Below are positions 47,483 to 56,392 of a stretch of 64,000 nt of DNA, piece by piece (position 1 is the first letter of the stretch; every line of letters starts with the position of its first letter). Position numbers and translations under genes: made by a program. The notes beneath the pieces are model-generated. The model had not been told where the DNA came from and made no database searches. It saw only the letters and a program-made list of their open reading frames with translations. The DNA lies in NCBI GenBank assembly GCA_001263235.1, contig LGRD01000030.1:62001-126000 (forward strand). The letters run 5' to 3'. The stretch is from Methylibium sp. NZG (GTDB taxonomy: Bacteria; Pseudomonadota; Gammaproteobacteria; Burkholderiales; Burkholderiaceae_C).

Positions 47483-49042
47483 ATGACGCGTCCGAACATC
47501 CTGCTGATCACGAGCGACCAGCACCGCGGCGACTGCTACGGCTTCGAAGGCCGGGCCGTGCGCACGCCGCATCTGGACTTGCTGGCTGCACAGGGCACAC
47601 GCTTCGCCTCCTGCATCACACCCAACGTGGTGTGCATGCCGGCGCGCTCGTCGATGCTGACAGGACTGTTGCCGCTGACCCACGGCACAGCCGACAACGG
47701 CATCGACCTGGACGAGTCGGTGGGCGAGGGCGGTTTCGCCGGCACGCTGGCCGCAGCGGGCTACGCCACGGCCTTCATCGGGAAGGCGCACTTCTCAAGC
47801 AACCATTCGGCGCAGCCGACCGGGCGCTGCGAGAACATCCCCAGTTCACACCACTTCGACGACGGCTGGCTGGGCCACTACATGGGCTTTGAGCATGTGG
47901 AGCTGATGCAGCTGGGACACAACTATTGGTTGCCGCAGCGTCCGCCCGGTGGCCTGCACTACGAGCGCTGGTACCACCGCGATGGCCTGGGGGATTTGAA
48001 GGACGATCTCTATCGCCAGCGCCAGCCACCGGAAGTGAGCGCCGCACAGACCCACCACAGCGCGCTGCCGACGGCCTGGCACAACAGCACGTGGGTGGGC
48101 GACCGCGGTATCGAGTACCTGCGGGCCCAAGCTCGGGCCCGCCGCGCCGGGCCCGCCGCGTCGGCGCGGCCGTTTTGCGCCTGGCTGTCGTTTGCCGACC
48201 CGCACCACCCGTTCGACGCCCCGTCGCCATGGTGCTGGATGCACCGGCCGCAGGACGTGGACCTGCCGCCACATCGCACGCGCGACCTCGATCGCCGGCC
48301 CTGGTGGCACCGCGCTGCGCTGGAGAACGTGCCGCAAGGCGGCACGGCCGAGCATCGGCGTGTGCGTGCAGAGTACTCGCGCATCGGCCCGCAAAGCGAC
48401 ACCCAACTGCGCGAGTTGATCGCCAACTACTACGGGATGATCTCTCTCGTCGATCACAACGTCGGCCGGGTCCTCACCGCGCTGCACGACGAAGGCCTGG
48501 CCGACGACACCTTGGTCGTCTTCACGTCCGACCATGGTGACTGGCTCGGCGATCACGGCCTGGTGCTCAAGGGTCCGATGTTCTACGAAGGGTTGCTGCG
48601 CGTCGGGCTGATCGTGCGCGGGCCGGGCACACCGGCAGGCAAGGTCGTGCGCGACCCGGTGTCCACGATCGACCTCGCCGCCACCTTCGGCGACTATGCC
48701 GGCGTGCCCATGCCGGCTGCGGCGCACAGCCGATCGCTGCGGCCGCTGATCGAGCACGACAGCGCGCAGCGCGATCATGCCTTCAGCGAATGGCGCCTCG
48801 GCGTGCAGCGATGCGGGGTCGCGCTCGACCTGCGCGCCGTGCGCACGCGCGACGCGAAGCTGACGCTCGAGCTCGGCAGCGGTGCCGGCGAGCTGTACGA
48901 CCTGCGCGACGACCCCCATGAATGCGTCAACCGCTTCGACGACCCGGCCCACCGCGGGCTGCGCAACGAGCTGATGCAGCGCCTGATGTCCCGGCCCGAC
49001 GACGTGCGAACGAACCTGGCAGCCCCAGTGGGGCCGGCGTGA
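47483..49042 (+). CDS. Sulfatase-family hydrolase (formylglycine type) 2
   Basis: 519 residues. The maturation motif is C51-M-P-A-R55 in VVCMPARSSMLTG. Metal ligands are expected in LLITSDQHRGDCYG and VVFTSDHGDWLGDHG, followed by KGPMFYEGLLRVGL. No signal peptide. It is clearly different from sulfatase 1, with a longer central part, so the two may act on different bonds of one substrate. Starts 10 bp after the Bug 1 stop, which suggests co-transcription. Confidence 0.9.
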   Translation: MTRPNILLITSDQHRGDCYGFEGRAVRTPHLDLLAAQGTRFASCITPNVVCMPARSSMLTGLLPLTHGTADNGIDLDESVGEGGFAGTLAAAGYATAFIGKAHFSSNHSAQPTGRCENIPSSHHFDDGWLGHYMGFEHVELMQLGHNYWLPQRPPGGLHYERWYHRDGLGDLKDDLYRQRQPPEVSAAQTHHSALPTAWHNSTWVGDRGIEYLRAQARARRAGPAASARPFCAWLSFADPHHPFDAPSPWCWMHRPQDVDLPPHRTRDLDRRPWWHRAALENVPQGGTAEHRRVRAEYSRIGPQSDTQLRELIANYYGMISLVDHNVGRVLTALHDEGLADDTLVVFTSDHGDWLGDHGLVLKGPMFYEGLLRVGLIVRGPGTPAGKVVRDPVSTIDLAATFGDYAGVPMPAAAHSRSLRPLIEHDSAQRDHAFSEWRLGVQRCGVALDLRAVRTRDAKLTLELGSGAGELYDLRDDPHECVNRFDDPAHRGLRNELMQRLMSRPDDVRTNLAAPVGPA

Positions 49043-49052
49043 AGGAGCCACC

Positions 49053-49231
49053 ATGACCCTCGTTCGCAGGCAGGCGTTGAGCGCGCTGGCCACCATGCCG
49101 CCCCCGCCGGACACCGTCGCCAGCGCGATGCAACGCATCGACGCTGTCGCCATGCCGAGGTGGACGGCCACCACAACATCATGCTGAGCGACCCCGAGCG
49201 ACTGGCCGCCGCGCTGACCGCGCTGCGCTGA
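49053..49231 (+). pseudogene. Remnant of an alpha/beta-hydrolase gene
   Basis: A good ribosome site (AAGGAG) and ATG at 49053 begin a frame (MTLVRRQALSALATMPPPP) that stops after 44 residues. Another frame overlapping it, from about 49151 to the TGA at 49231, reads HAEVDGHHNIMLSDPERLAA, the typical C-terminal end of alpha/beta hydrolases with the catalytic histidine. The body of the enzyme is missing, so this looks like a gene with a large internal deletion and a frameshift, lying between sulfatase 2 and Bug 2. Confidence 0.55.
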
Positions 49232-49260
49232 GCGCCCGACCCCATCAAAAGGAGAACCCC

Positions 49261-50229
49261 TTGATCAACCGCAGACACTTCACCCTCGCCGCGGGCGCTT
49301 CGGCGTTCGCCACCGGCAGCCTGGCGCAGTCAGACGTCCTGCGCATCTTCGTCGGCTTTCCGGCCGGCGGTGTGGTGGACGTCGTGGCGCGCGAGCTCGG
49401 CGAGGCCCTCAAAGCCACCACCGGGCGCACCGTCATCGTCGAGAACCGCCCCGGCGCCGGCGGGCGGCTGGGCGTGATGGCCGTGAAGGCCGCCGCACCC
49501 GACGGCAACACGCTGCTGCTGACACCGTCGTCGATCATGACGCTGTACCCCAGCGTGCTGAACAAGCTGCCCTACGACACCCTCATCGATTTCGCCCCGG
49601 TCAGCACCGTGTGCCTGTCGACCAACGCGTTGGCCATCGGCATGCACGTGCCGGCCCGCACCCTGAGCGAATTCATCGCCTGGTGCAAGGCCAACCCCAA
49701 GGATGCCACCTACGCCTCTCCGGGCGCCGGCTCGGCGCCTCACTTCCTGGGCGCCCAGATTGCCAAGGCGGCCGGCGTCGACATGCTGCACGTACCGTAC
49801 AAAGGCGCGCCCGACATCCTGGTGGACTTGTACGGCGGGCGCATCTCGGCGTTCGTGACGGCGCTGTCGAATGCCGTGCAGCCCAGCCGCGACGGCAAGA
49901 TGCGCATCCTGCTGACCACCGCCGAGCGGCGACCCACCGCGCTGCCCGACGTGCCCACGGCGCGCGAGGCGGGCTTTCCCGCGCTCACCGCCACCGAGTG
50001 GTTTGGTCTTTTCGCGCCTGCTGCCACGCCCGCATCGCGTGTGTCGGCCATGCATGCGGCGGTCGAGAAGGCGGTGGCGACCGACTCGGTCAAGAAGGCG
50101 TTTGAGAGACTGGTGTTAGACCCCGAAGCCACCGGGCCCGCTGAGTTTGCGACCCGCATCCGCGCCGACCTTGTCCGGTGGGCCGGCATTGCGCGTGCGC
50201 TGGACTACCAGCGTGTCGATGCCGTCTGA
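49261..50229 (+). CDS. Bug-family (TctC-like) periplasmic binding protein 2
   Basis: 322 residues with an export signal (MINRRHFTLAAGASAFATGS). Bug features: IFVGFPAGGVVDVVARELGE, ENRPGAGGRLGVMAVKAA, YASPGAGSAPHFLGAQ and VPYKGAPDILVDLYGG. The start is TTG at 49261, supported by AAAAGGAG just upstream. It is moderately similar in layout to Bug 1 but diverged. The stop overlaps the start of the downstream hydrolase. Ligand unknown. Confidence 0.92.
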   Translation: MINRRHFTLAAGASAFATGSLAQSDVLRIFVGFPAGGVVDVVARELGEALKATTGRTVIVENRPGAGGRLGVMAVKAAAPDGNTLLLTPSSIMTLYPSVLNKLPYDTLIDFAPVSTVCLSTNALAIGMHVPARTLSEFIAWCKANPKDATYASPGAGSAPHFLGAQIAKAAGVDMLHVPYKGAPDILVDLYGGRISAFVTALSNAVQPSRDGKMRILLTTAERRPTALPDVPTAREAGFPALTATEWFGLFAPAATPASRVSAMHAAVEKAVATDSVKKAFERLVLDPEATGPAEFATRIRADLVRWAGIARALDYQRVDAV

Positions 50230-50971
50230 GCCACCCGGGACGCGCCCGGGGCGCGACATCGTGCTGGTCCACGGCGGCTGGCACGGTGGTTGGGTGTGGG
50301 AGCGCCTGGTGCCCCACCTGCGGGCCGCCGGCCACCGCGTGCACACACCCACGCTCGCCGGGCTCGGGGATCGGGCGGCCGAGCTCAACCCCCAGGTGGG
50401 TTGGCAAACCCACGTGGACGAGATCGAGCAGTGCGTGCAGGCGCACTGCCTCGGGGCTGCGACCTTGGTGGGACACAGCTACGGTGGCAGCATCATCACT
50501 GGCGTGGCCGACCGAATCCCGACGCGCATCGCCAGGCTGATCTATCTCGACGCAGTGATCCCGGTCGACGGCGTTGCCGGACTCGCGGGTTTTCCACCCG
50601 AGCGCCAAGCCGCCATGCTGGCCGGGGCACAAGCGCAGGGCGGTCTGGGTGTGCCGCCGCCCGACCCGTCGATCTGGGGCTTCGACTCCGGCACGCCGGA
50701 GCACCGGTACCTGCAGCAGCGGCTGACGCCGCACCCCCTGAAGGCGATGACCGACGCACCGCGGATCAGCGGCCGGTGGCTGTCGGTACCGCGCAAGCAC
50801 TACCTGCTGGCCGCCGGCCCGCCGGCTTCGCGCTTTGCGCGCCTGCACGCCGAGCGGGCAGGGGATCCGGCATGGACCACCGGCCTCGTGGCCGGCGGAC
50901 ACGAGATGATGTGGACGCACCCGCAGGAACTGTCGGCTGCCCTGCTGGCGCTCGCATCAGGCCCGGACTGA
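50219..50971 (+). CDS. Alpha/beta-hydrolase
   Basis: 250 residues. Oxyanion segment VLVHGGWHGGWVWERL near residue 16, nucleophile S87 in LVGHSYGGSII, and a C-terminal histidine in VAGGHEMMWTHP. It resembles the esterase group related to plant methylesterases and pyrethroid hydrolases. Starts inside the end of Bug 2 (overlap of 11 bases), so the two are translationally coupled. It probably processes an ester in the same pathway as the sulfatases. Confidence 0.88.
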   Translation: MPSEPPGTRPGRDIVLVHGGWHGGWVWERLVPHLRAAGHRVHTPTLAGLGDRAAELNPQVGWQTHVDEIEQCVQAHCLGAATLVGHSYGGSIITGVADRIPTRIARLIYLDAVIPVDGVAGLAGFPPERQAAMLAGAQAQGGLGVPPPDPSIWGFDSGTPEHRYLQQRLTPHPLKAMTDAPRISGRWLSVPRKHYLLAAGPPASRFARLHAERAGDPAWTTGLVAGGHEMMWTHPQELSAALLALASGPD

Positions 50972-51020
50972 GGCCGGGCTGAATCCGAACTGGGGCGTTC
51001 GCACCGATACTGCGGGCATC

Positions 51021-51719
51021 ATGCCCACCGTGCCAGACCGCGCCGCCAGCCGAGCCCTCAACCGAGAGCTGGCGTTGCGTCTGAAGTGTGCGTTGCCGGT
51101 GGAGCGGTACCCGCTGCGACGGGCCGACGCCGGCCAGGTGCTGCACACCGCCGGGGACGCGCTGACGCACCTGCCGATCATCGAGACGGGATGCATCGAG
51201 GCCACTCACTATGTGGGGGACGAAGGCCACTGCATCATTCCCATCACGTTCAACGCTGGTGAGGTGGCTTTCCTGTCGGCGCTGTTCAGCAGCGCTCCGA
51301 TCAAGGTCGATCTCGTCGTCGCCGAAGCGATGCGCGCGCACTGGGTGCCGATCCGCGAGCTTGAGGAGTGCTTGCTGAACAGCCCGGAGATCATGGTGCT
51401 GACGCTGCGCTTCCTCGCGCAGCGCCTGCGCGAGGTGCAGGCCCGCGAACGCGACTGGATGGAGCGGGGCACGCATGCGCGCGTGTGTGCGGCGATTTCG
51501 CGCATCGTCGGCGAGACCGAGCCGCATGCGGACGGCCGCGTCGTCATCGCCGCGACACACGAGCGCCTGGCAGCGCGCTGCGGCGTGAGCCGGCCCAAGC
51601 TCTCGCGCGAGTTGAAGCAACTCGAACGCAGCGGGCGCCTGAAGCTGCTGCGCGGCAGCGTCGAGGTGCTCGACCCCGGCAGCTTCGCGGCCTCGCGTCG
51701 GTCCGGTCAAGGCTCTTGA
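51021..51719 (+). CDS. Crp/Fnr-family transcriptional regulator
   Basis: 232 residues. N-terminal cyclic-nucleotide-like sensor barrel (about 20-140), dimer helix (LTLRFLAQRLREVQARERDW) and C-terminal winged helix (THERLAARCGVSRPKLSREL). The cysteine pattern of oxygen-sensing Fnr is absent, so it probably responds to another signal. Last gene of the sulfatase cluster on the same strand, 49 bp after the hydrolase; likely its regulator. Confidence 0.88.
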   Translation: MPTVPDRAASRALNRELALRLKCALPVERYPLRRADAGQVLHTAGDALTHLPIIETGCIEATHYVGDEGHCIIPITFNAGEVAFLSALFSSAPIKVDLVVAEAMRAHWVPIRELEECLLNSPEIMVLTLRFLAQRLREVQARERDWMERGTHARVCAAISRIVGETEPHADGRVVIAATHERLAARCGVSRPKLSRELKQLERSGRLKLLRGSVEVLDPGSFAASRRSGQGS

Positions 51720-51800
51720 GCGTCGATACGGCGGCGTCGGTCGTCCGGCTTCTCGGCAGCGATCGACTTTGGATCTTCGTCGCCGCCAATAGTAGACATA

Positions 51801-51820
51801 ATATACATCGTCATGTATAT
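51801..51820. promoter_or_regulatory. AT-rich perfect dyad ATATACAT-cgtc-ATGTATAT
   Basis: Perfect 8-bp arms with a 4-base spacer, inside an AT-rich island in very GC-rich DNA, 81 bp after the Crp-family gene. It looks like a strong operator or promoter, of the type found before GntR-controlled or toxin-antitoxin operons, yet no recognisable gene starts next to it. The stretch 51720-51936 has no supported gene. Confidence 0.55.
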
Positions 51821-51936
51821 CTGGAGACCGAACGCTCACCCAAAGATGCGTTCACCGCCGGTCCGCATGAACTGTCAGCGGCACGCAGCCGATCGGGCGT
51901 GCGGGTTGTCAGCCAGCCCACCCCACGTCAGATCGA

Positions 51937-52161
51937 TCAGATGGTCTGGAACTCGTCGCCGTACGTGGTCTCGCCAGCGTCCAGCGTCGCGTCAACCGCT
52001 TGAAGATCATCGGCCGTGCGCGGGATCAGCGGCTGATCGAGCGGTCGCCAGACGCGGCTCTTCAGGCTGTTGAGGGGCGCCGACTGCGCGAGGGCTGCGT
52101 GCACTGCTTCGGGGTTCATCAAGAGGGCGAACGGGTTGGCAATGATGTGTTGATGCTGCAT
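51937..52161 (-). CDS. Small conserved hypothetical protein
   Basis: 74 residues starting MQHQHIIANPFALLMNPEAV, then a segment SRVWRPLDQPLIPR. This opening is familiar from short unannotated proteins of Burkholderiales. No domain or membrane segment. A GGAG ribosome site precedes the ATG at 52161. The 235 bp between it and tatD (52162-52396) show no gene. Confidence 0.7.
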   Translation of the reverse strand: MQHQHIIANPFALLMNPEAVHAALAQSAPLNSLKSRVWRPLDQPLIPRTADDLQAVDATLDAGETTYGDEFQTI

Positions 52162-52396
52162 GTCGGAGACTCCGTTAGAGAGGGCGGGTTGATCGCCTGA
52201 ACTCTAGGCAATCGAACCTCGTCGCTGAAGTGGGCGTGGACCAAACATCCCGTCAGAAGAATCCTGACACAGCCGTCATCCACCGCGCGTGCATAGTCGA
52301 CGTTGAAGCGGACGGGGCAGCCGAGTGCGCCGCGTGCGGTCCGACAACCGTGCGAAATCTGCCGATTGCTGCGGCCTTCGTGACGCCAAGCCCCGC

Positions 52397-53182
52397 TCAG
52401 TTGGCCGTGATGCGCGGGAACAAGCGATCGAAGTTGATGCTGGTGGCGCGGCCGATGGTTTCGATTGGCAGGCCCTTGATTGCCGCCAACTGCTGCGCAA
52501 CGTGAACCACGTAGGCCGGATTGTTGGTCTTTCCTCGATACGGGACGGGAGCCAGGTACGGGCTGTCGGTCTCGATCAGGCACCGCTCCAGCGGCACCAT
52601 GCGAGCCACGTCGCGCAGCTCTGTCGCAGTCTTGAACGTCAGGATGCCGGAGAACGAGATGTAGAACCCGAGGTCCAGCGCGGCCCGCGCGACGTCGGCG
52701 GTCTCGGTGAAGCAATGGAACACGCCGCTGGCAGGCAGGTCACCCGCGTCGCGCAGCATGGCCACCGTGTCGTCCGAGGCGCTGCGGGTGTGCACCACCA
52801 GTGGCAAGGCGCACTGGCGCGCTGCGTCGATGTGTACCTGGAAGCGTTCGCGCTGCCACGCCATGTCGGCAACGCTGCGGCCATTCAGGCGGTAGTAGTC
52901 CAGCCCGGTCTCGCCGATGGCCACGACGCGGGGCTTGGCGGCGAGCTTCAGCAAATCGTCAACCGAAGGCTCCTTGACGCCTTCGTTGTCCGGGTGCACG
53001 CCAGCGCTGCACCAGAAGTTGTCGTAGCGCGTGGCCAGTGCATGGACTTGGTCGAACTCTTCAAGCGTGGTGCAAATGCACAGCGCGCGATCGACTTGCG
53101 CGCCCGCCATGTCGGCGCGAATCTGCTCGATGCGCTCGCTCAGCTCGGGGAAGCTCAGGTGGCAATGGGAGTCGACGTACAT
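52397..53182 (-). CDS. tatD: TatD-family metal-dependent hydrolase/DNase
   Basis: 261 residues. The metal ligands of the TIM barrel are present: H6 and H8 in VDSHCHLSF, E91 in IGETGLDYY, H131, H156 in VFHCFTE and D206 in IETDSPYLAP. Family members are 3'-5' exonucleases or D-aminoacyl-tRNA-related hydrolases. It lies downstream of pilZ, holB and tmk on the same strand, an order common in proteobacteria. Confidence 0.95.
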   Translation of the reverse strand: MYVDSHCHLSFPELSERIEQIRADMAGAQVDRALCICTTLEEFDQVHALATRYDNFWCSAGVHPDNEGVKEPSVDDLLKLAAKPRVVAIGETGLDYYRLNGRSVADMAWQRERFQVHIDAARQCALPLVVHTRSASDDTVAMLRDAGDLPASGVFHCFTETADVARAALDLGFYISFSGILTFKTATELRDVARMVPLERCLIETDSPYLAPVPYRGKTNNPAYVVHVAQQLAAIKGLPIETIGRATSINFDRLFPRITAN

Positions 53183-53213
53183 GCTGCGTACGCGGGCCTG
53201 GGCAGGCGCCCGG

Positions 53214-53609
53214 CTAGATGGTCTGGGTCGGCTTGGACGACGAGATCGTCGTGCCCAGGATCTCTTCGATCTTGACCTTCAGCACGCGTGTCTTCTCGTC
53301 GGTCGGAAACCGCACGCCGACGCCCTGTGTGCGCCCGCCTGAGGCGTTTGCCGGCGTGACCCAACCGACCTTGCCCGCCACGGGATAGCGTTGCGGGTCT
53401 TCGGGCAAGGACAGCAGCAGGTAGATGTCTTCGCCGAGCTTGTACTCGCGCGTGGTGGGCACGAACAGACCACCATCGGAGAACAGCGGCATGTAGGCCG
53501 CATACAGCGCCGCCTTTTCGCGGAACACGAGCTGGATCACGCTCGGGCGCGCTGCCGCGGCGGCCACCTGGCCTGTGGATGACGGGGCGCGGCCGGTGTT
53601 TTCGCTCAT
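53214..53609 (-). CDS. pilZ: PilZ-domain type IV pilus protein
   Basis: 131 residues. PilZ is needed for type IV pilus assembly and in this clade binds partner proteins rather than c-di-GMP. The sequence RPSVIQLVFREKAALYAAYM, LFVPTTREYKLGEDIYLLLS and GVGVRFPTDEK matches the family. The RxxxR and (D/N)xSxxG c-di-GMP motifs are not obvious. ATG overlaps the holB stop by four bases. Confidence 0.92.
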   Translation of the reverse strand: MSENTGRAPSSTGQVAAAAARPSVIQLVFREKAALYAAYMPLFSDGGLFVPTTREYKLGEDIYLLLSLPEDPQRYPVAGKVGWVTPANASGGRTQGVGVRFPTDEKTRVLKVKIEEILGTTISSSKPTQTI

Positions 53610-54679
53610 GGGCCGGAGTTTAGCGAATCAACCGGTTCAGCGGTGGAGGCAGGCGCCGTGCGCGCCGCGCCGGCCGCTGCGAGTGCGGCCTGCCCCTGCT
53701 GCAGCAGCGACTCGGTCATCAGCGCCGCGTGCCACGGGTGCTCTGCCTGCCGCGCGGCCAGCGCCAGCGCCTTTGCCCACGCCGACAGAGCCGGCAGGGC
53801 CCCGTCCGACGCCTGCGGAAGCTGCGTGAAGTACCTCGGCTGCGCACCCGCCGCTCGGCAATGCAGATCGTGACAGAGCTTTTGCAGTGCATCGACCAAC
53901 CGGGGCAGAGGCCAGTTCGCGAGCGCCGCACCGTCGCCACGCGCGACCAGGCGAGGCAGTTCGTCCCACAGCCGCGCCTCGACGCCCTGCCCGGCCCAGT
54001 CGAGCGCTTCGAGAGGCTGGCCGCCAGTGGCTCGCAGGAGCACTTCGGCACGCTCGACGCCTTTGCCTCGCAGCCACGCCAGCGCCTCGCCGCCATCCGG
54101 AACGGCGAGCGCCAGCGCCTGGCAGCGGCTGCGAATGGTGGGCAGCAGTGCGTCGGGCGCGGCGCTGCTGAGCACGAAGCGTGCATCGCCCGGCGGTTCT
54201 TCGAGCGTTTTCAGCAAGGTGTTGGCCGCCACCGCGTTCATGCGCTCTGCGGGATGCACCACGACGACCTTGCCGCGGCCGCGCGCCGAACTGGTCTGAG
54301 CGAAGGCCACCACGCCGCGCACCGCTTCGACCTTGATGTCCTTGCTGGGTTTGGCCTTGCTGGCCTTTTCGCCAGCGTCATCAATCGCCTCGCTTGCCCA
54401 GCCCATGGATTCGCGCAATGCCTCGGGCAACAGCACCAGCAGGTCGGGGTGCGACCGGGCCTGCACGAGCTTGCAATTGGCGCACACGCCGCACGCGCGT
54501 GCCTTGACCTCAGGCGAATCGGGCGCGTCGCACAACCACGCCTGCGCCAGCGCCAACGCGAGCTCGAACTGCCCCACCCCTTGCGCTCCGTGCACCAGCA
54601 AAGCGTGCGCGCGGCGCGTGCGCAGCGCGTGGGCCAATGGCTGGTCGAGCCACGGCAGTTCGTGCGATTGACTGCTCAC
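53606..54679 (-). CDS. holB: DNA polymerase III subunit delta'
   Basis: 357 residues, part of the clamp loader. [20 protein letters not shown] is the degenerate P-loop, and CGVCANC with an earlier cysteine forms the zinc module. The later [25 protein letters not shown] and [20 protein letters not shown] are highly typical. As usual for delta', the P-loop lacks the catalytic lysine. It overlaps tmk upstream and pilZ downstream by four bases each. Confidence 0.95.
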   Translation of the reverse strand: MSSQSHELPWLDQPLAHALRTRRAHALLVHGAQGVGQFELALALAQAWLCDAPDSPEVKARACGVCANCKLVQARSHPDLLVLLPEALRESMGWASEAIDDAGEKASKAKPSKDIKVEAVRGVVAFAQTSSARGRGKVVVVHPAERMNAVAANTLLKTLEEPPGDARFVLSSAAPDALLPTIRSRCQALALAVPDGGEALAWLRGKGVERAEVLLRATGGQPLEALDWAGQGVEARLWDELPRLVARGDGAALANWPLPRLVDALQKLCHDLHCRAAGAQPRYFTQLPQASDGALPALSAWAKALALAARQAEHPWHAALMTESLLQQGQAALAAAGAARTAPASTAEPVDSLNSGP

Positions 54680-55305
54680 CGCTGCGGCCCCAGGGCCTGG
54701 TCGATCTGAACCGCCACGAGTTGGCCGACCTCCTGCGTCGTCAACGAACCGTCGATGCGCACGATGCGATCAGGCGCTTCGCGCATCCGCGATTCGTAGC
54801 CCGCGCGCACGCGCGCAAAAAACTCAAGGTCTTGCTGCTCGAAGCGGTCGGCCGCGCGCGCCGCGGCACGGCGTTGTTGGGCGAGCGAGGGCGGCACGTC
54901 GAACCACAAGGTCAGGTCAGGCTGCAAGTCACCCTGGACCTGCGCTTCGAGCCACGCAAGCAGCGCCGTGTCCAACCCGTGGCCGGCGCCCTGGTAGGCG
55001 AAGCTGGCGTCGGTGAACCGATCGCACAGCACCGTGTCGCCGCGTTGCAGCGCCGGCGCAATGACGGTACTGATGTGGTCGCGCCGCGCTGCAAACACCA
55101 GCAGCGCTTCAGTCAGCGGGTCCATCGGTGTGTGCAGCATCAGCTCGCGCAGGTGTTCGGCCAACGGCGTGCCGCCCGGCTCGCGGGTACAAACCAGACG
55201 GTGCCCAGCCGCACTCAGGCGCGCCGCCACCGCCTCGATGTGGGTCGACTTGCCGGCTCCGTCGATGCCTTCGAAGGTGATGAACCGCCCCTTCTGCTGC
55301 GTCAC
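54676..55305 (-). CDS. tmk: Thymidylate kinase
   Basis: 209 residues. Phosphorylates dTMP to dTDP. The P-loop [13 protein letters not shown] is at residues 9-21, the substrate loop [17 protein letters not shown] follows, and [18 protein letters not shown] is the DRY-type motif. Normal length. It overlaps holB by four bases and starts 6 bp after mltG. Confidence 0.97.
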   Translation of the reverse strand: MTQQKGRFITFEGIDGAGKSTHIEAVAARLSAAGHRLVCTREPGGTPLAEHLRELMLHTPMDPLTEALLVFAARRDHISTVIAPALQRGDTVLCDRFTDASFAYQGAGHGLDTALLAWLEAQVQGDLQPDLTLWFDVPPSLAQQRRAAARAADRFEQQDLEFFARVRAGYESRMREAPDRIVRIDGSLTTQEVGQLVAVQIDQALGPQR

Positions 55306-55311
55306 GCCGCC

Positions 55312-56313
55312 CTACTTTCCACGCTGGTACTTGTTCACGGCGCGATTGTGGTCGGCCAGCGTCTCGCTGAACTCGCTGCTGCCGTCGCCACGGGCCACGA
55401 AGTACAGCGCCTTGGTGGCGTCGGGCCGCACTGCGGCCATCAACGAGGCCTTGCCGGGCATCGAGATCGGCGTCGGCGGCAGGCCAGCGCGCGTGTAGGT
55501 GTTGTACGGCGTGTCGGTCTGCAGGTCGCGCTTGCGCAGGTTGCCGTCGAATGCCTCGCCCAGCCCGTAGATCACCGTCGGGTCGGTCTGCAAGAGCATG
55601 CCGATGCGCAGCCGGTTGATGAACACGCCGGCCACCTTGCCTCGGTCGGCCGCAGCGCCGGTCTCTTTCTCGATGATGGAGGCGAGCTTGAGCGCTTCTT
55701 CGCTGTCGCGCAGCGGCGTATCGCTGGCGCGCTCGGCCCAGGCCGCTTCGAGGCGGACCTCCATTGCATGGTGCGCGCGCTTGAGCACCGCCAGGTCGGC
55801 GCTGCCCTTGCTGTAGGCGTAGGTGTCGGGGTAGAAACGGCCTTCCGGAAAATCACCAGGGGCGCCGATGGCGGCCATCACTTGCGCATCGGTCATGCCG
55901 GCGGTGGTGGGCTTGAGAGAGTCGGCCTTGGCGAGCTCGGCCCTGAACTGGCGGAAGGTCCAGCCCTCCAGCAGCCGCACCGTGGCCAGCGTCGAGTCGC
56001 CGCGAACCATCTTGCTCAACAGCGTGGCCGGTGTGGTGCCGCGAGAGATCTCGTAGTTGCCGGCGCGGATCTTGCGCGCCTCGCCGGACCATCGGAACCA
56101 CTCGTAAAGCAGCGTCGGCGACACCTGCACGCCCGCCTTCGCCCACCCTTGAGCGATCTCGCGCGGCGTGGCGCCGTTTTCGACCGACAGCTCCAGCGTG
56201 TCGGCCGCCAGGTCCAGCGGCTTGTGGATCCATGCGTAGGCCACTGCTGCGGCGCCGACGACCGCCAGCACGCCGAGCAGCAGTGTTCCGATCGCAAGCC
56301 GCCAGAGCTTCAT
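55312..56313 (-). CDS. mltG: Endolytic murein transglycosylase
   Basis: 333 residues. Inner-membrane lytic transglycosylase that cuts nascent glycan strands. A membrane helix spans about residues 7-26, then a LysM-like part and the YceG catalytic domain with SIIEKETGAAADRGKVAGVF; the catalytic glutamate is E215 or E217. LQTDPTVIYGLG and NTYTRAGLPPTPISMPG are also characteristic. Divergent from ygfZ with a 79-bp gap. Confidence 0.96.
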   Translation of the reverse strand: MKLWRLAIGTLLLGVLAVVGAAAVAYAWIHKPLDLAADTLELSVENGATPREIAQGWAKAGVQVSPTLLYEWFRWSGEARKIRAGNYEISRGTTPATLLSKMVRGDSTLATVRLLEGWTFRQFRAELAKADSLKPTTAGMTDAQVMAAIGAPGDFPEGRFYPDTYAYSKGSADLAVLKRAHHAMEVRLEAAWAERASDTPLRDSEEALKLASIIEKETGAAADRGKVAGVFINRLRIGMLLQTDPTVIYGLGEAFDGNLRKRDLQTDTPYNTYTRAGLPPTPISMPGKASLMAAVRPDATKALYFVARGDGSSEFSETLADHNRAVNKYQRGK

Positions 56314-56392
56314 CGGCAGCCGCCGACGCGCTCATCTGCGCAAACAAACCCCGACCAACGAAACTGCATAGGGCGGTGATGATAATCGGCAC

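Noticed and set aside
51021-51719. Oxygen-sensing Fnr assignment
   Set aside because: The N-terminal cysteine cluster needed for the iron-sulfur centre is absent, so only the broader Crp/Fnr family is claimed.
51813-52073. Possible gene starting inside the AT-rich palindrome
   Set aside because: The 86-residue translation has no familiar features, overlaps a better supported small gene on the other strand, and lacks a ribosome site.
54637-56379. Plus-strand frame of 580 codons
   Set aside because: Antisense to tmk and mltG, both certain; the translation is typical shadow sequence.
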